A stretch of DNA of 64,000 nt, from NCBI GenBank assembly GCA_039707655.1, contig CM077666.1:401423886-401487885 (forward strand), in the 5' to 3' direction. Shown here piece after piece: positions 1 to 11,843 of the stretch (the first letter of the stretch is position 1; each line of letters starts with the position of its first letter). Below the pieces are notes generated by a model. That model was not told where the DNA came from and did no database searches. It worked only from the letters and a program-made list of their open reading frames with translations. This stretch comes from Elymus sibiricus. Lineage: Eukaryota; Streptophyta; Magnoliopsida; Poales; Poaceae. A program made the translations under genes and the position numbers.

Positions 1-844
1 GTAACATATAATATAGTAACAAGTATATATTAGCAACGCCCAGAGATCCTTCCTCGACTCCCTGCGAGAAAGCGATCCCGGAGCCATAATATCAGTTTAG
101 TTTCACAAGTATCCAGTTCTAGTTGTAGTAGATTGGGATACAACTCTGAGCGTCCTGTTACCGTGGACACGGCTATTCGAATAGATAACTTCCCCGCAGG
201 GGTGCACCAACTTACCCAACACGCTCGATTAACTCCGGCTGGACACACTTTTCGGGTCATGCCCGGCCTTGGCTGATCGACACACCGTAGTCCTACCTAG
301 GCTCAACAGAGAGGCCAGCACGCCGGTCTACAATCCTAAGTGCGAAGGGGTCATGGGCCAATCGTCCTTTGCACTCCTGCGCGTTGTGAACATGACCGGG
401 AGCAGACCCACCCCCTTAATACAAGCACAGGAGGTTACCGTCCAACCCGGCGTGCGCCACTCAATTGCTGACGTATGAGAGCTTTTGGAAGAATCGTACG
501 ACGCCGAGTGCCCACTTTTATTCCCGCATGGTGGTCAGTGCGTAAAAGGCCAGAGGCCTACTCAGATCACATATCCAAACCCATTAGTGCGTTGGGAGCT
601 CGCGGTGACGATCAGTGATCCTGTCGCCCCGTCTCGTGGACTTACGGCAAGGGTCAGGCCCATCCCTCTCCTGGGGCGGTATGCCTGCCCGGCCGTGCCA
701 CGTAATTATCTCGCGGGTATCCTCACGGTCAACCCGACTTCACATGTCTCGCGGGTACCCCTCGGGGTCGACCCGACTTCAACAAGGGACTGAGGTAAAT
801 ACAGGGTATCCGTGTGTCCATAACATCAAGGGGGAAATTCGAGG

Positions 845-1044
845 AATCACCCTCAGTGGATTCCTACTCGATGTAACCGTCATGGTGAACTTGGAGGAAT
901 CACCCTCGATGGGTTCACACTTGAGGGGCTGCACGACAGAGGCATCATCGGAGGTGGTGAAATAAGAATCACCCTCGGTAACCCACAACCGACTAGCTAT
1001 GCTACAGAGATATCATCAGGAGTGAGGTAGGAGGTATCACCCTC
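845..1044. repeat. Short dispersed motif, four copies of (a/t)atcaccctc
   Basis: The decamer aatcaccctc recurs at 845, 898 and 967, with a variant (tatcaccctc) at 1035, each followed by a partly similar stretch. Just upstream, a related pair of phrases (ctcgcgggta...cccgacttca) repeats near 710 and 750. These are internal degenerate repeats of the LTR-like sequence. Confidence 0.5.
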
Positions 1045-3066
1045 GGCACTCGATAGTAGCTCTGCAGAGTCATACAACTAAGGGGGTGTGCGGTGATGTG
1101 TCGGTCACTGCACATCGATCACGTTGATCAAAACATCCGGAAGAAAGGCATGGCAACACGGACAAGGGTGCGGGGCCACTGATGGATTACTAACCAACCT
1201 ATACTAAGCATTTAGGATAGCAGGTAAGGTATCAACAGCAGTTACAAAAACAGGCTATGCATCAGAATAGGAGCTTTCGGACAACAGTAGCAAAATCTAA
1301 TGCAAGCACGAGAGAGAAAGAATGGGCGTTATAGGAAAGATCAAGGGGGGTTTGTTTGCCTGGAAGCTCTGCTGAGAGGAGCTGGACGTCAGGGGCGTAG
1401 TCGTACTCCGGAACAGTGTCAGTCTCAGAGTCTACCGAAGAGAAGAGGGGGAAGAAACAATAAATACAAAGCAAACAAAAGCAACACAAAGCATGACATG
1501 GCAATATGCTAAGCTAGGGGTGCCCTAACGTAGTGCTACACGTTACAGACGGAGCGGGAAAACATCTGGGGATATTTTCCCGGCTCTGGGCAGTTATCAG
1601 ACAGACGATCTGGAGGGGAAGGTTTCATGTTTGCAGTGTTAGAGGCATGTGACAGTTACAAGGAGGGCACCAACGGATTCATCTCATTTTTCTGAACGTT
1701 TTTCATATATAAAACATTTTTCATCCGAGCTACGGTTGAATTTATATGAATTTACAAAGTTTTAAACATATTCTGAAATTGTTTTAATTATTAATACGAA
1801 TTTAAACAGTACAAAAACCTTTTGCACCCACTGTGGGCTGGCCACAGTGGATGACAGGTGGGGCCAGGGGGGCCAGTTGACTTACTCAACTGCCCTATCA
1901 GCAGTCAACTGGGTTGACTATTGACTTAGTCAAACTGACAGGTGGGGCCTACCTGTCATAGACTGAAACAATTAAGCAGTAGATTAATTTAACTAATTAG
2001 ATTATTTAGCTAGTGGGACCCACTTGTCAGCGTCATATTAATTAACAGATTAAGTTTATTTATAAAAACAGTTAATTAAGCGCGTGGGGGCCACATTTCA
2101 TAGACTAGGGCTGCCCAGTCAGCACAGTTGACCAGGTCAACACAGTCAACGGGGCCCGTGGGACCCACTGGCAGTGACCCAGGTGGGCCCCAGTGGCAGG
2201 CCACGCCGGCGGCGACACCGGAGCTGGCTCCGGCGACCACTCCAGCGGCGGCGTGGCTCGGGAACACGTTGGGATTCAGCTACGGGGCACCAAACGAGGC
2301 GCGGTCGGTTGCGTTCGATCGGGCGGACGACGGCGCATCGAACGGTGGTGGTGGCGTTACCGGAGGAGGCCTACAGCGACGGCAGCGACATGCGTGGTAG
2401 ACGGCCGGAATCGGGTGCTCCTGGGGCTAGGGCTACGGCGCGCAAATGAGGAGAGCGAGGCGTTAGCGAGGCCCTATGCGGCGTCGGGAGCACAACGGTG
2501 GCACGCGCGGGACCAAAAGGTCACCGGGGCCACGCCGACAGCGAGCTCGAGCGGCGGCAGCTTTCGGCCACGGTGGGCAACCTAGCTAGCGCTCGCAAAC
2601 GACATCGGGAAGAGAGGGGAACGAGGAAGAGGCTCACCGTAAGCCTGTAGTTGAGCAAAGAGGGCTCGGGGAGGCCTGGAGCAGACGGCGCGGCGGCGGC
2701 GATCTCTGGCGTTCGAGGAAGAAGAAGAAAGTGAGGGCGGCTATGCAGAGGCTCTCGGCTTGGGCTCGTGGTTGCAGGCGGCGTAGCGGTCGACGGCGCG
2801 TCTCATTAACACGGCGGCGAGGCGATAGGGTGACGATGGCCGCTGCTATGGCAAAGGCGCGGCCATGGCAGTGTCGGGAGAGGTGGGAGCGCGAGGAAGA
2901 GAGGGTTAAGGTTCGTCCACGGGGCGCGAACGAGGTCTTCTAGCCCACCGCGGCACCTGTAGCGGCGCACCGTCAAGCAGGCGAGGAGGGGAGGCCGGGC
3001 GCGGCGTGCGCGCACGCGCTGACACGTGAGGAGAGAGAGGCGGGAGGTTGAAGGAGAGAGAGAGAG

Positions 3067-3424
3067 GTGGGCTGGGCCGGTGCCACTGTGCACTTAGGCC
3101 CAGTACACAGTAGTTTTTAGGCTTTTCCTTTTCTGTTTTTCTACTTTTTCTTTTTCAGAAACAGTTTGCATTTAATTAAGCCATCAAATGACTTTTGCAA
3201 AATATGGAACTTGGCCATTTAAATGCATTGCAATATTTCGCACTGCCACAAAAAGTTTGGGAGGCATTTGAATTTGTTTGAATTTTTCATAAATGGAAAA
3301 GCATTTAAATATGCTGATTTCGGTGTTGGGCCGGTGGGCTGGGCCAGTGCCACTGTGCACTTAGGCCCAGTACACAGTAGTTTTTAGGCTTTTCCTTTTC
3401 TGTTTTTTTGCTTTTTCTTTTTTT
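3067..3424. repeat. Direct duplication of about 91 bp, 266 bp apart
   Basis: A block starting ggtgggctgggcc and ending in a pyrimidine-rich tract occurs at 3067-3157 and again at 3333-3424, nearly identical apart from a few substitutions and length changes in the T runs. The AT-rich spacer is 3158-3332. The second copy ends exactly where the Gypsy internal sequence begins, so the duplication may be linked to that junction. Confidence 0.7.
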
Positions 3425-5468
3425 CACAATTTATAGGTATCTCTCCAAATCCACTTTCATAATTATTACAATAAGATTCAACACCCTCCAAAATAGTGGG
3501 ATCATTAGTACCTAGAGTTGACACTCTTCCAAACCCACTTTCATCAATATAATCATCATAAATAGGAGGCATGCTTTCATCATAATAAATTTGCTCATCA
3601 AAACTTGGGGGGCTAAAAATATCATCTTCATCAAACATAGCATCCCCAAACTTATGGCTTTGCATATCATTAGCATCATGGATATTCATAGAAAGCATAA
3701 TAACAACATTGCAATCATGCTCATCATTCAAAGATTTTATGCCAAACATTTTATTGAATTCATCTTCAAACACTTTGTAACACCCTGGTTTTCGCTCCTT
3801 GTTTTTTTTTCCTTCGCGGGATTTGACTCCCGTCATTTTTTTCGGTGTTATTGGATTTTCTCTCGCTCTTGGGTATATGAAGATGGTCATTTAGCCTTGC
3901 CTTTCCTATCTAACCAGAGATTCTCCCTAGTCCAACTTGGCCACCCAAAATATTCTCAGGATTTTGCCACCGAAACCCTACCTACCGAATCACCGGAAGG
4001 GAAACCCTAATTCCTTCCGTTACAAAGGAACCCTAATTTTCTTTGCTCTGTTGCCTCCCAAAATTTTCCTAGTGATCATCCCATATCTATAAACCCTGGA
4101 TATGCAAAAATATTGTCAAGTCATTTGCAATATTTTTCATTTAAAATTAATTCCTTTTTCTACTGTTTAAAGGAATTAAATCCAGGAAAATATCTATCCA
4201 TCTCCAAAATTCATGAAAACTTGTGGAGATATTCTTTGTGATCATATTGAGCTCTCATAAAAATATTGGCCATAATTAAATAAGGGAAATTGCATTTCCC
4301 TATTTAAAGCCAATATTGCATTTTGGGCACTTTCCAAAGGAGCTACCATTTTGGTAGCCAGGAAAAAATCCCAAATAATTTGTGGAGTTTCTCCTATCCA
4401 TATCTTCACCATTACCATCAATAACCCAAGTTCCATAGTTCAAATTTTGAGCACATCATCCAATTCTTGTTTCTGGATTTATTTTGAGGTTGTGAAGCAA
4501 CTATATTTTATATTGCTTCAAAAATCTTGAAATTAATTGAGGACCTCACACTCTCTATATTATGTGACCATGCAAAAATTCACATCATTTTATCCAGCCA
4601 ATTTCTCCCAAAAATTCCATCTAGTTTCTGTCCAGATTCTAGCTCTGTGAAGGAAGTACCACTTTGGCATTTCCAAATGAGCTGAAATTTTGCCGGTACC
4701 TCCATGCATCCACATAACTTCCCTCCACCAAAATTCAGCTCATTTCATTGAGCCATTTAATCCCAGCTTCAAAATCCCTTTTCTGGACCAAAATTTGCAA
4801 TGCAAAGGAAGTGCATGCAAACAAGGTCCAAATGACTTGAAATTTTTCCGGCATCTACACTTTCCTACCACATTTTATTATGACAAAGAACCAGCTCCAT
4901 TCCTCTAGCCATTTATCCACAAAAATTCAGTCAAATTCCTGTGCAGAACCTATGTCAGCTCAAATCAGTCAACATCATGTCTCCATCTCCCTCCATAACT
5001 TGACAGGTCAACTCCAGAGACATTAATGCATCTATTTGACATGGCCTGGAGTCAAATAGGCGCTCTAGACGCGTGGTGCCCGCGATGACCACGAGTTGGC
5101 CACGCCAAAACTGGTGCTCTGCGTGCCGGCAGCATCGGGTCGCGTCGGCCAGCCCATCTCCAGCTGCCTCTGGATGTCTGGGAGCGCCGACGTCGCCGTG
5201 GCTGTCCACGCAGCCCTCCTAGAACCCTCTTCCCCCTTCCTCTTCCTCTCCCAGAGCGCCAGCTCCGCCGCGGCACAGTGCGCGCCCGTGACCCGCGTCG
5301 TCGTCTTCCTCTGTCCTCTTCCTCTCCGAGCTCTCCCAAAGCCACGGTCGGCTTCTCCACTCTCCCGGAGCCCCTGCCGACATCGCCCCTTCCCTCCGCG
5401 TGTCCCCGAGCGCCAGTGCACCGATAATGTCGCCACAGCGGCCTAGCTTATCCGGCGAGCTTCCCCGG

Positions 5469-5478
5469 CTATAAATAG
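5469..5478 (+). promoter_or_regulatory. TATA box of the solo LTR
   Basis: The string ctataaatag stands alone in a GC-rich stretch in the middle of the LTR, where a U3/R promoter is expected. It supports the plus orientation. Confidence 0.55.
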
Positions 5479-7395
5479 CCCACTTCCGCGCCCCTCGAGC
5501 TCATCAATCCCCTCCCCTCTTCCTCTGGTGCACCCCAGCACGCTTGCCCGGCCGAATCCATCCTCGGAGCACGGCAATTTAGCCAGAGCTAGCCCACGGC
5601 CTCTGCGCCCAGCCCACCTCTCCGGCCATCCCCGACCCCGTCCGAGCATACCCACGGACGCGCCGCTCTCCGGCGACCTCGCCCGTGCCCTCGCCCAGCC
5701 CCCTCAGCCACCGGAGCCTTCCCATCGACCGGAGCCGCCGCCCTCGGCCACGTCGCGTAGCTCCACCTCCGGCCAACCTCAGCCTCGCCCGAGCTCTTCC
5801 CTGGAAGCGGCAGTCGTCGGCGCACTCGCCTGTATGCACACCGGAGCGCCCGGGCCTCACCGGAGCCGGAGCTCTCTGTCGCCGCGTCGGGACAGAGGAG
5901 AGAAGGAGGAAGAAGAGAAGAAGGGAGGAGAGAGAAGACCCGACAGGTGGGGTCCGGGCCCACCTGTCGGCGACTGGAGGCTGGCCAGCTGGTTTAAGTG
6001 GATACGCATTCCACTGAATGCGCTTTCTTCCAAGGAAAGCGCCTTCTCCGGAGTACGCCATCAGTCCAGCAGAGGAGTGGGCCGGCCCATGAGCAACAGT
6101 AGCAGCCGTGCCAGTTTCAGCACTGTGCGGCCCAGTAGCACAGTGCTATTTCTTCTTATCTCGCTGAAAATCGGTCAGGGGTCCAGTTGTAATTATTTAT
6201 ATTACAGATTGGTCCCCGACAGAAAAACCCTTATATCTTTTTGCTCGCAACTCCGATTCAGGTGAATCCAAAGCCCACATTCTCTATTCGTCGAGCCCGT
6301 TCCGATGACATCACTTTCACCATGTTGACACTTTCTGAAAATGCCCATTTTGCTCCTGCCCTATATCCAGCCTCTCCGAGAGGGAACCCTTTTCGACGAA
6401 TTTTTCCGCGAGGTGATCGCACTTCTTCTCGGAGGATTCCTTCACTCCCAGGCCAGCGGACCATCTGATATATGCCCTAAAGCATTGATTATGTGTTATT
6501 CTTGTGTGTTTAAATTAATGATCATCTTTATGGTGAAAGTAAATGAGTAGGCAAATCCTGCTAGTTCAACTTGTTATTTAATCCACTATTGTTTATCATG
6601 AATGCTATTGCACTAGTGACTCGTTGTAATATAGTATGGAGATAGGTTGTTATGTTGATATACTAGTTTGCATCTTGGATTATCATTAATATTGCAATAA
6701 TAAAGAATATGATATAATGACAACAACCTCCTCCGTCGGCTGGATCGAGTCATAGTGCCACCGAACCGAGCTCATCAGTGCAGCCACATTTGCCTTTATG
6801 AGAAGGCCCTGACTTGGTCTATTGTCTTGCCTCTTGTCGGTGCCACCAAAGAGGGAGGGTTATGCGTGCGTGCTACCCTGGCCTGGTAGGCGGCGATAAT
6901 CCTGTGAGCCAGTTTAGTTATATGGTACCAGGTCCCCGTTTGGGACAGTTTTGTTTGGCCACGACGGTGGCAGGTGTCACGGGGTGACACAGGGGCCACC
7001 CAGGACATGACCCTGGGAGGGTATGATTGTCGGTGGGACCGTAAGAGTGCCAGGCAATGGACAAGTTTTGTTGGAGCAGCACCGGTCCACCCGAATGGGA
7101 GCATGTGGCCAGGAGCTCCATAGTGTGGGTAAAGTGCGCAACCTCTGCAGAGTGTAAATCTATTCGAATAGCTGCGTCCTCGGTCATGGGACACAGTTTG
7201 TACTAGGTCACACTATTTGGTCTGTGTCGAGTCTGGAGGAACAAACTACATAAATGTTATTGCTAAGACTGAACCAGAGAATGGTAAGGTTTATCAGACT
7301 TGCAGTACAGATGCATGGACATTGGATGATGTCAGGAATATGAGATGTTAGCCATGGGATGGCTAAGAGAGAAACGGTCGTATGACCGAAAGATT

Positions 7396-7457
7396 AGGAT
7401 TGGGTTTGGATCGGATTCGGATTCGGATTTGGATTTGGATCGGATTTGGATTGGATC
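7396..7457 (+). repeat. Hexamer minisatellite ggatty/ggatcg in the solo LTR
   Basis: About ten imperfect repeats of a 6-bp unit (ggattc, ggattt, ggatcg) follow one another. This is low-complexity expansion within the LTR. Confidence 0.7.
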
Positions 7458-8172
7458 ATGAGAATATTCGGAGTATGGATTATTTACTGGATATGTTGTA
7501 TCTTCGTCATACTACAGTTACTTTGATAGTTAACATGCTAGATAATCCTGTTTTGATATGATGTTGCTAGATAATTCTGCTAAGACATGATAGCTAATAT
7601 TGTTAAGATAATGAATGCATGCTTGAATGCCATGGATTGCTTTGCTTGGTGTATATGTTGGTTTGGTTTGCTTGCGAGTACATTCAAAAGTACTCAGCGG
7701 CCTTCAATGCGGCCAGGTTCACCTTAGGATCCATCGAGGAGCCGGAGCGTTTGCGAGCTAGAAGAGTAACCCAGTCAGATCCCTGTGGATTGGAGCTGCA
7801 CCAAGACCATGCTGCCTTAGATAGAGCTTTTCCGCTGCCATCATCCTTGTAAAATTATCATGTAAGACTTATATATCCATTAATAGAAATGCCTGTGTTC
7901 ATGATACTTGTTGTAAACGCGCACGCCAGAGTGATTTCCTGGGCTGGTGTGTGCAGCGACCGTCTGGCTACAGTGGTAATCAGGTGGGGCGCCACACACT
8001 TTGGCACAATTTTCCGACCCATCATTTTCAAGAAAGATATTATAAAGATGAAGCATTTGAGGCAACCTCAATTCCTTTTTTTTGTAGTTTTCTTTTATAA
8101 ACCAAACTAGTGAATAAACAAGAAACTAAAAGATTCAATTACAAGATCTAAAGATATACCTTCAAGCACTCA

Positions 8173-8192
8173 CCTCCCCAGCAACGGCGCCA
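8173..8192 (-). other. Primer binding site of the Gypsy element
   Basis: Ten nucleotides inside the LTR end, the minus strand reads TGGCGCCGTTGCTGGGGAGG, the primer-site wording shared by many Athila-type plant Gypsy elements. It fixes the orientation of the element as minus. Confidence 0.75.
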
Positions 8193-8202
8193 GAAAAGAG
8201 CT

Positions 8203-9830
8203 TGATGTCTACTACGCAACTTTTATTCTTGTAGACGTTGTTGGGCCTCCAAGTACAGAGTTTTGTAGGACAGTAGCAAATTTCCCTCAAGTGGATGACC
8301 TAAGGTTTATCAATCTGTGGGAGGTGTAGGATGAAGATGGTCTCTCTCAAACAACCCTGCAATCAAATACAAAGAATTTCTTGTGTCCCCAACACACCCA
8401 ATACAATGGTAAATTGTATAGGTGCACTAGTTCGGCGAAGAGATGGCGATACAAGTGTAGTATGGATAGTAGAAATAGGTTTTTGTAATCTGAAAATATA
8501 AAAACAGCAAGTGGCAAGTGATAAAATGGAGCACAAACGGTATTGCAATGCTTAGAAACAAGGCCTAGGGTTCATACTTTCACTAGTGCAATCTCTCAAC
8601 AGTGCTAACATAATTGAATCATATAATAATCCCTAAACGTGCGATAAAGAATCACTCCAAAATTCCTATTAGTGGAGAAGATAAGACGAAATTGTTGTAG
8701 GGTACGAAACCACCTCAAAGTTATCCTTTCCGATCAATCTATTGAGCCATTCCTATAAGTGTCACAAATAGCCCTAGAGTTCTTACTAAAATAACACCAT
8801 ATGAAACACATCAACCAACTCTAATGTCACCTAGATACTCCAATGTCACCACAAGTATCCATGAGTTGATTACTCGATATGCATCAAACAACTTCAGATT
8901 CATAATATTCAATCCACACAAAGAACTTCAAAAAGTACCCCAAAGTTTCTATCGGAGAAAAGAAGATGAAAACGTGTACCAACCCATATGCCTAGACTCC
9001 CCAAGGTCACGGGAATCCGCGAGTTGATTACCAAAACATACATCAAGTGAATCAATAGAATACCCCATTGTCACCACGGGTATCCACATGCAAGACATAC
9101 ATCAAGTGTTCCCAAATCCAAAGTATTCAATCCGACAATAACAAAACCTCAAAGGGAAAGATTTGATTCATCACAACAAAGATAGAGAGGAAAGAAACAC
9201 CATATGATCCAACTATATTAACAAAGCTCGCGGTACATCAAGATCGTGCCAAATCAAGAACACGAGAGAGAGATCAAACACATAGCTACTTGTACATACC
9301 CTCAGCCCCGAGGGTGAACTACTCCCTCCTCGTCATGGAGACCGCCAGGATGATGAAGATGGCCTCCGGCGATGATTTCCCCCTCCGGCAGAGTGATAGA
9401 ACAGGGCTCCGGATGAGTTTTCTTCGGTACAGAGGCTTGTGGCGGCGGCATGGAAGTTATAGGTTTAATTCTGGGGTTTTTTTAGAGGAATACTTGGCGT
9501 TGGAATCAAGTCAGCGGGGTGCCCGAGGGTCCCACAAGCTCGGGGGGCGCGCCCTAAGGGGGGCGCGCCCCCAGGCTTATGGCGCCCTCGGCCACTCCCT
9601 GGTCCAGCTCCGGTGCTCCGTGGGTCTCTTCTGGTCCATAAAAAATCACCGTAAATTTTGGGCCCATTCCGAGAACTTTTATTTCTGCACAAAAAACAAC
9701 ACCACGGTAGTTCTGCTGAAAACAGCGTCAGTCCGGGTTAGTTCCATTCAAATCATTCCAAAACCATATAAAATTGTTGTAAACATGGCATGAATACTTC
9801 ATAAATTATAGATACATTGGAGACGTATCA
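8203..9830 (-). repeat. Gypsy 5' LTR, 1,628 bp
   Basis: The termini are TGAT...ATCA. The minus strand starts TGATACGTCTCCAATG and ends next to a primer binding site 10 nt further on. The stretch near 9520-9620 contains GC-rich 'ggcgcgccc' phrases typical of this LTR family. A second, truncated copy of the same LTR type lies at 12193-12785. Confidence 0.88.
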
Positions 9831-11780
9831 GTCCTGGTGCTCAGTTTTTTGGGGAGGAAAAAAAAGCAAGTTGATAGGTTTGGTAAATAGGTTTGTGGAA
9901 AGTGCAAGGATCCCAGGCACCTAACTAGGGATTGCAGAATTGGGTATTGCCTAATATGTGGCAGAGATAACCATATAACAAGAGAGTGTAACCTGCTAAA
10001 GCAAATGAAGCCTGTGCCTAAATATATTGGATATGCTGCTAGGGGGCTGGGGGTTTTGCTAGTTCAGAGCTTCAAAGATGTTTTAGTTGCTGATCATCTG
10101 AACCCTTTGGCAGTGGTGATTATTAGGTTTGGACATATTAATGAGACTGATTTTGTGCAAGCTTTCAGTGAGATGTTCAGTTGGGGATGGGAATGGAGAG
10201 TCAAGGAGTATTAACATAACTGCTATATGATGAGGTTTCCAAGCAAAGCAAAACTGATTGAGCAAGCCAAGTTCAATGATTTTAGTCTTTTGGATAATGG
10301 AGTTATCATTAAGGTACAAGGATGGACTTTGGATCATCAAGCAGTAGGTAAAATGTATACTGCCTGGGTCAAATTTGGTGGGGTGCCAGATTGCTTCAGA
10401 ATTTTTTTTGGGATGTGTGAACTTGCTACTGCTGTTGGACCTGTTCTTGAAATAGATATGGACACTATCAGTGATGAAAGAATTAGAGCTAAATGTGGAA
10501 TAAGGGATGTTGGAATAATTCCTTTACATGTGGAAGTCACATCACAACAATTGCTTATGTTTAGAATTGGGACTGAGCTTGAACGGGTTGTGGAGATAGG
10601 ATGGTATAAACAAGACAAAAGGAAAGTTGATGATGCTACTGACATAGAAGACAGAGAAGAAGATACTGACAGCAGAAAGAAAGCTAAAACAGAGGAACAG
10701 AACAAAAACAATGTGGTCTTAGGGAGTTTGTCTCTGGTTCAGATTGAGGAAATCAACAAAAAGAATGCTACACTAAAAAGTTCTAGAAGAAACCATGATG
10801 ATTATGATCAAAGAGGTGAATGCTGAGAAGGCACAGATGCAAAAAGAAATTGACATCATGTTCAGGAAAATTCAGATCTTGGAAGAGGACAAAATGAGGC
10901 AGAATGCTCTGTGGGACAAAGAAGAGAAAAAAATTGCTGAGTTGATAGAGATACAGGCAGATTGGAGGAGAAAATTAACCAAGCTGAGTTGATAGAGATA
11001 CAGGCAGATTGGAGGAGAAAAATTAACCAACAACACAAGGAAATTCAGCAGTTGATTGTGGATGCTGCCAATAGAGAACAGTATGAGCTGGAGTTGGCTA
11101 ATATGGATGTAGAGGCTTTTGAAAAAGAAAATTGGGAGAAAAAAACTGAATCAGAGACTAGGAAGTATAATGAACCAACTGATTACAATGCAAGTCAAGA
11201 GTCGACAGATAACTTTGGGGGAAGAATGGCTGCTATACATGGCATGCAGGAATTGGAAAAAGCTGAAGAAGAAAAGGAGATAGAGCTAAAAAGAAGTCTT
11301 AGGAACAAAGGCAAGGAGGATCAGAAGGTGGAGGAGATGGCAAAAATCAGGGCTGAAGAAAGAGATAATTATGGTATGGCTCCTGATCCTAACACACCTA
11401 ATCCTTCATTATTATATATGAGTTCTTTGGTAGGTATTGATTTAGGTTGTTCTACTGACATGATTGATAAGAATATTGAAGCTATCAAGAAAATGGAGAT
11501 AGCTAGGAAAGATTTTTATTTACATAATATAGCAAATTTAGGAGAAAAGGAAAAAAAACCTGGCACACGAGTGCTTATAGACACTGGAGATGCTACCATT
11601 GAGGAGCTATGTTCTGATTTGGAAAACTCAGATGCTGATATGGAAGAAGATCAATATAGAAAACTGAGAGCTATTTTCTCAGGAAGAAAAAATGGCAGGG
11701 ATTGCTCACCTACTCTAAGTTGTGTGAAGCATTCTGCGGGGGTTGGTGTGCTGAAAAGGAGAAAAAAGAAAAATCCTTGA
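9831..11780 (+). pseudogene. LINE ORF1 (zinc-knuckle/DUF4283 nucleic-acid-binding protein), broken
   Basis: Two CCHC zinc knuckles lie at about 9892-9990 (CGKCKDPRHLTRDC and CLICGRDNHITREC, both C-x2-C-x4-H-x4-C). A DUF4283-like domain follows (RFPSKAKLIEQAKF…GVPDCFRIFFG), then a charged, probably coiled-coil region and an acidic tail. ORF1 proteins of this kind coat the LINE RNA. Breaks: an in-frame stop just before the first knuckle, a frameshift near 10210-10230, and a 47-bp tandem duplication at 10936-11030 that shifts frame. The N-terminus is missing. Confidence 0.82.
10936..11030 (+). repeat. 47/48-bp tandem duplication inside LINE ORF1
   Basis: The unit starting gctgagttgatagag and ending ttaaccaa occurs at 10936-10982 and again at 10983-11030, the second copy one A longer. 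It changes the reading frame of ORF1, so it arose after the last functional copy. Confidence 0.9.
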
Positions 11781-11843
11781 TGGCATAATATAACTAGTCT
11801 CTTTACTCAATAAAATATAATAATAAAAACAAATAAAGAGAAG

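Larger units (their letters stand above)
1..3424 (-). mobile_element. LTR-like repeat, unclassified, probably minus strand
   Basis: No gene is convincing here. Read on the minus strand, positions about 150-260 (a block around ctattcgaatag with a GC-rich lead-in) resemble 7100-7200 of the solo LTR downstream, and both regions carry paired 'gtggggcc...ggcccac' phrases and a 'cactgtgc...ggcccagtac' block. This suggests a related long Triticeae LTR in the opposite orientation. The left end lies outside the window and the right end is cut at the Gypsy junction near 3425. Open frames in the GC-rich part (2100-3000) are low-complexity and overlap in all frames, so I do not call them genes. The family name is not known to me. 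Confidence 0.45.
3776..7996 (+). mobile_element. Solo LTR, 4,221 bp, with target duplication CACTT
   Basis: It starts TGTAACACC and ends GGCGCCACA, and is flanked by cactt at 3771-3775 and 7997-8001. No primer site or coding region lies inside, so it is a single LTR left by recombination between two LTRs. Its length, start and 'ctattcgaatag' block recall the very long LTRs of the Sukkula type of large non-autonomous elements, but I cannot confirm the family. It sits inside the gag-region frame of the minus-strand Gypsy element and is therefore younger than it. GC-rich open frames between 5096 and 6265 are compositional and not genes. Confidence 0.88.
3425..8071 (-). pseudogene. Gypsy leader/gag-region ORF, split by a solo LTR
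   Basis: The reading frame runs on the minus strand from about 8071 to 8002, stops at the inserted solo LTR, and resumes in the same frame at 3775 down to about 3425. Removing the solo LTR and one copy of the target duplication leaves an uninterrupted frame (…ENCAKV then FEDEF…). The product is Asp/Glu/Tyr-rich and low in complexity (for example DDYIDESGFG) and resembles the acidic ORF that precedes or forms part of gag in wheat Gypsy elements. I see no zinc knuckle or enzyme domain. The sequence is truncated at 3425. Confidence 0.5.
3425..9830 (-). mobile_element. Gypsy LTR retrotransposon, 5' part, truncated and nested
   Basis: On the minus strand the order is 5' LTR (9830-8203), primer binding site (8192-8173), leader and the start of a coding region, which continues past the nested solo LTR to 3425 and is then cut off. 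No pol genes and no 3' LTR remain. The LTR begins TGATACGTCTCC on the minus strand and ends GACATCA, a phrase I recognise as a very common wheat Gypsy LTR (Athila-like, of the Sabrina/WHAM kind; exact family uncertain). The right flank at 9831 is LINE coding sequence, so this element probably inserted in or was joined to that LINE. Confidence 0.8.

Noticed and set aside
2128..3093. Several GC-rich open frames on both strands
   Set aside because: Low-complexity Arg/Gly/Ala products, overlapping in all frames, within LTR-like sequence.
5528..6265. Long Pro/Ser/Arg-rich open frame (245 codons) on plus, with overlapping minus frames
   Set aside because: It lies inside the solo LTR downstream of its TATA box, is open in several frames because of GC content, and has no domain.
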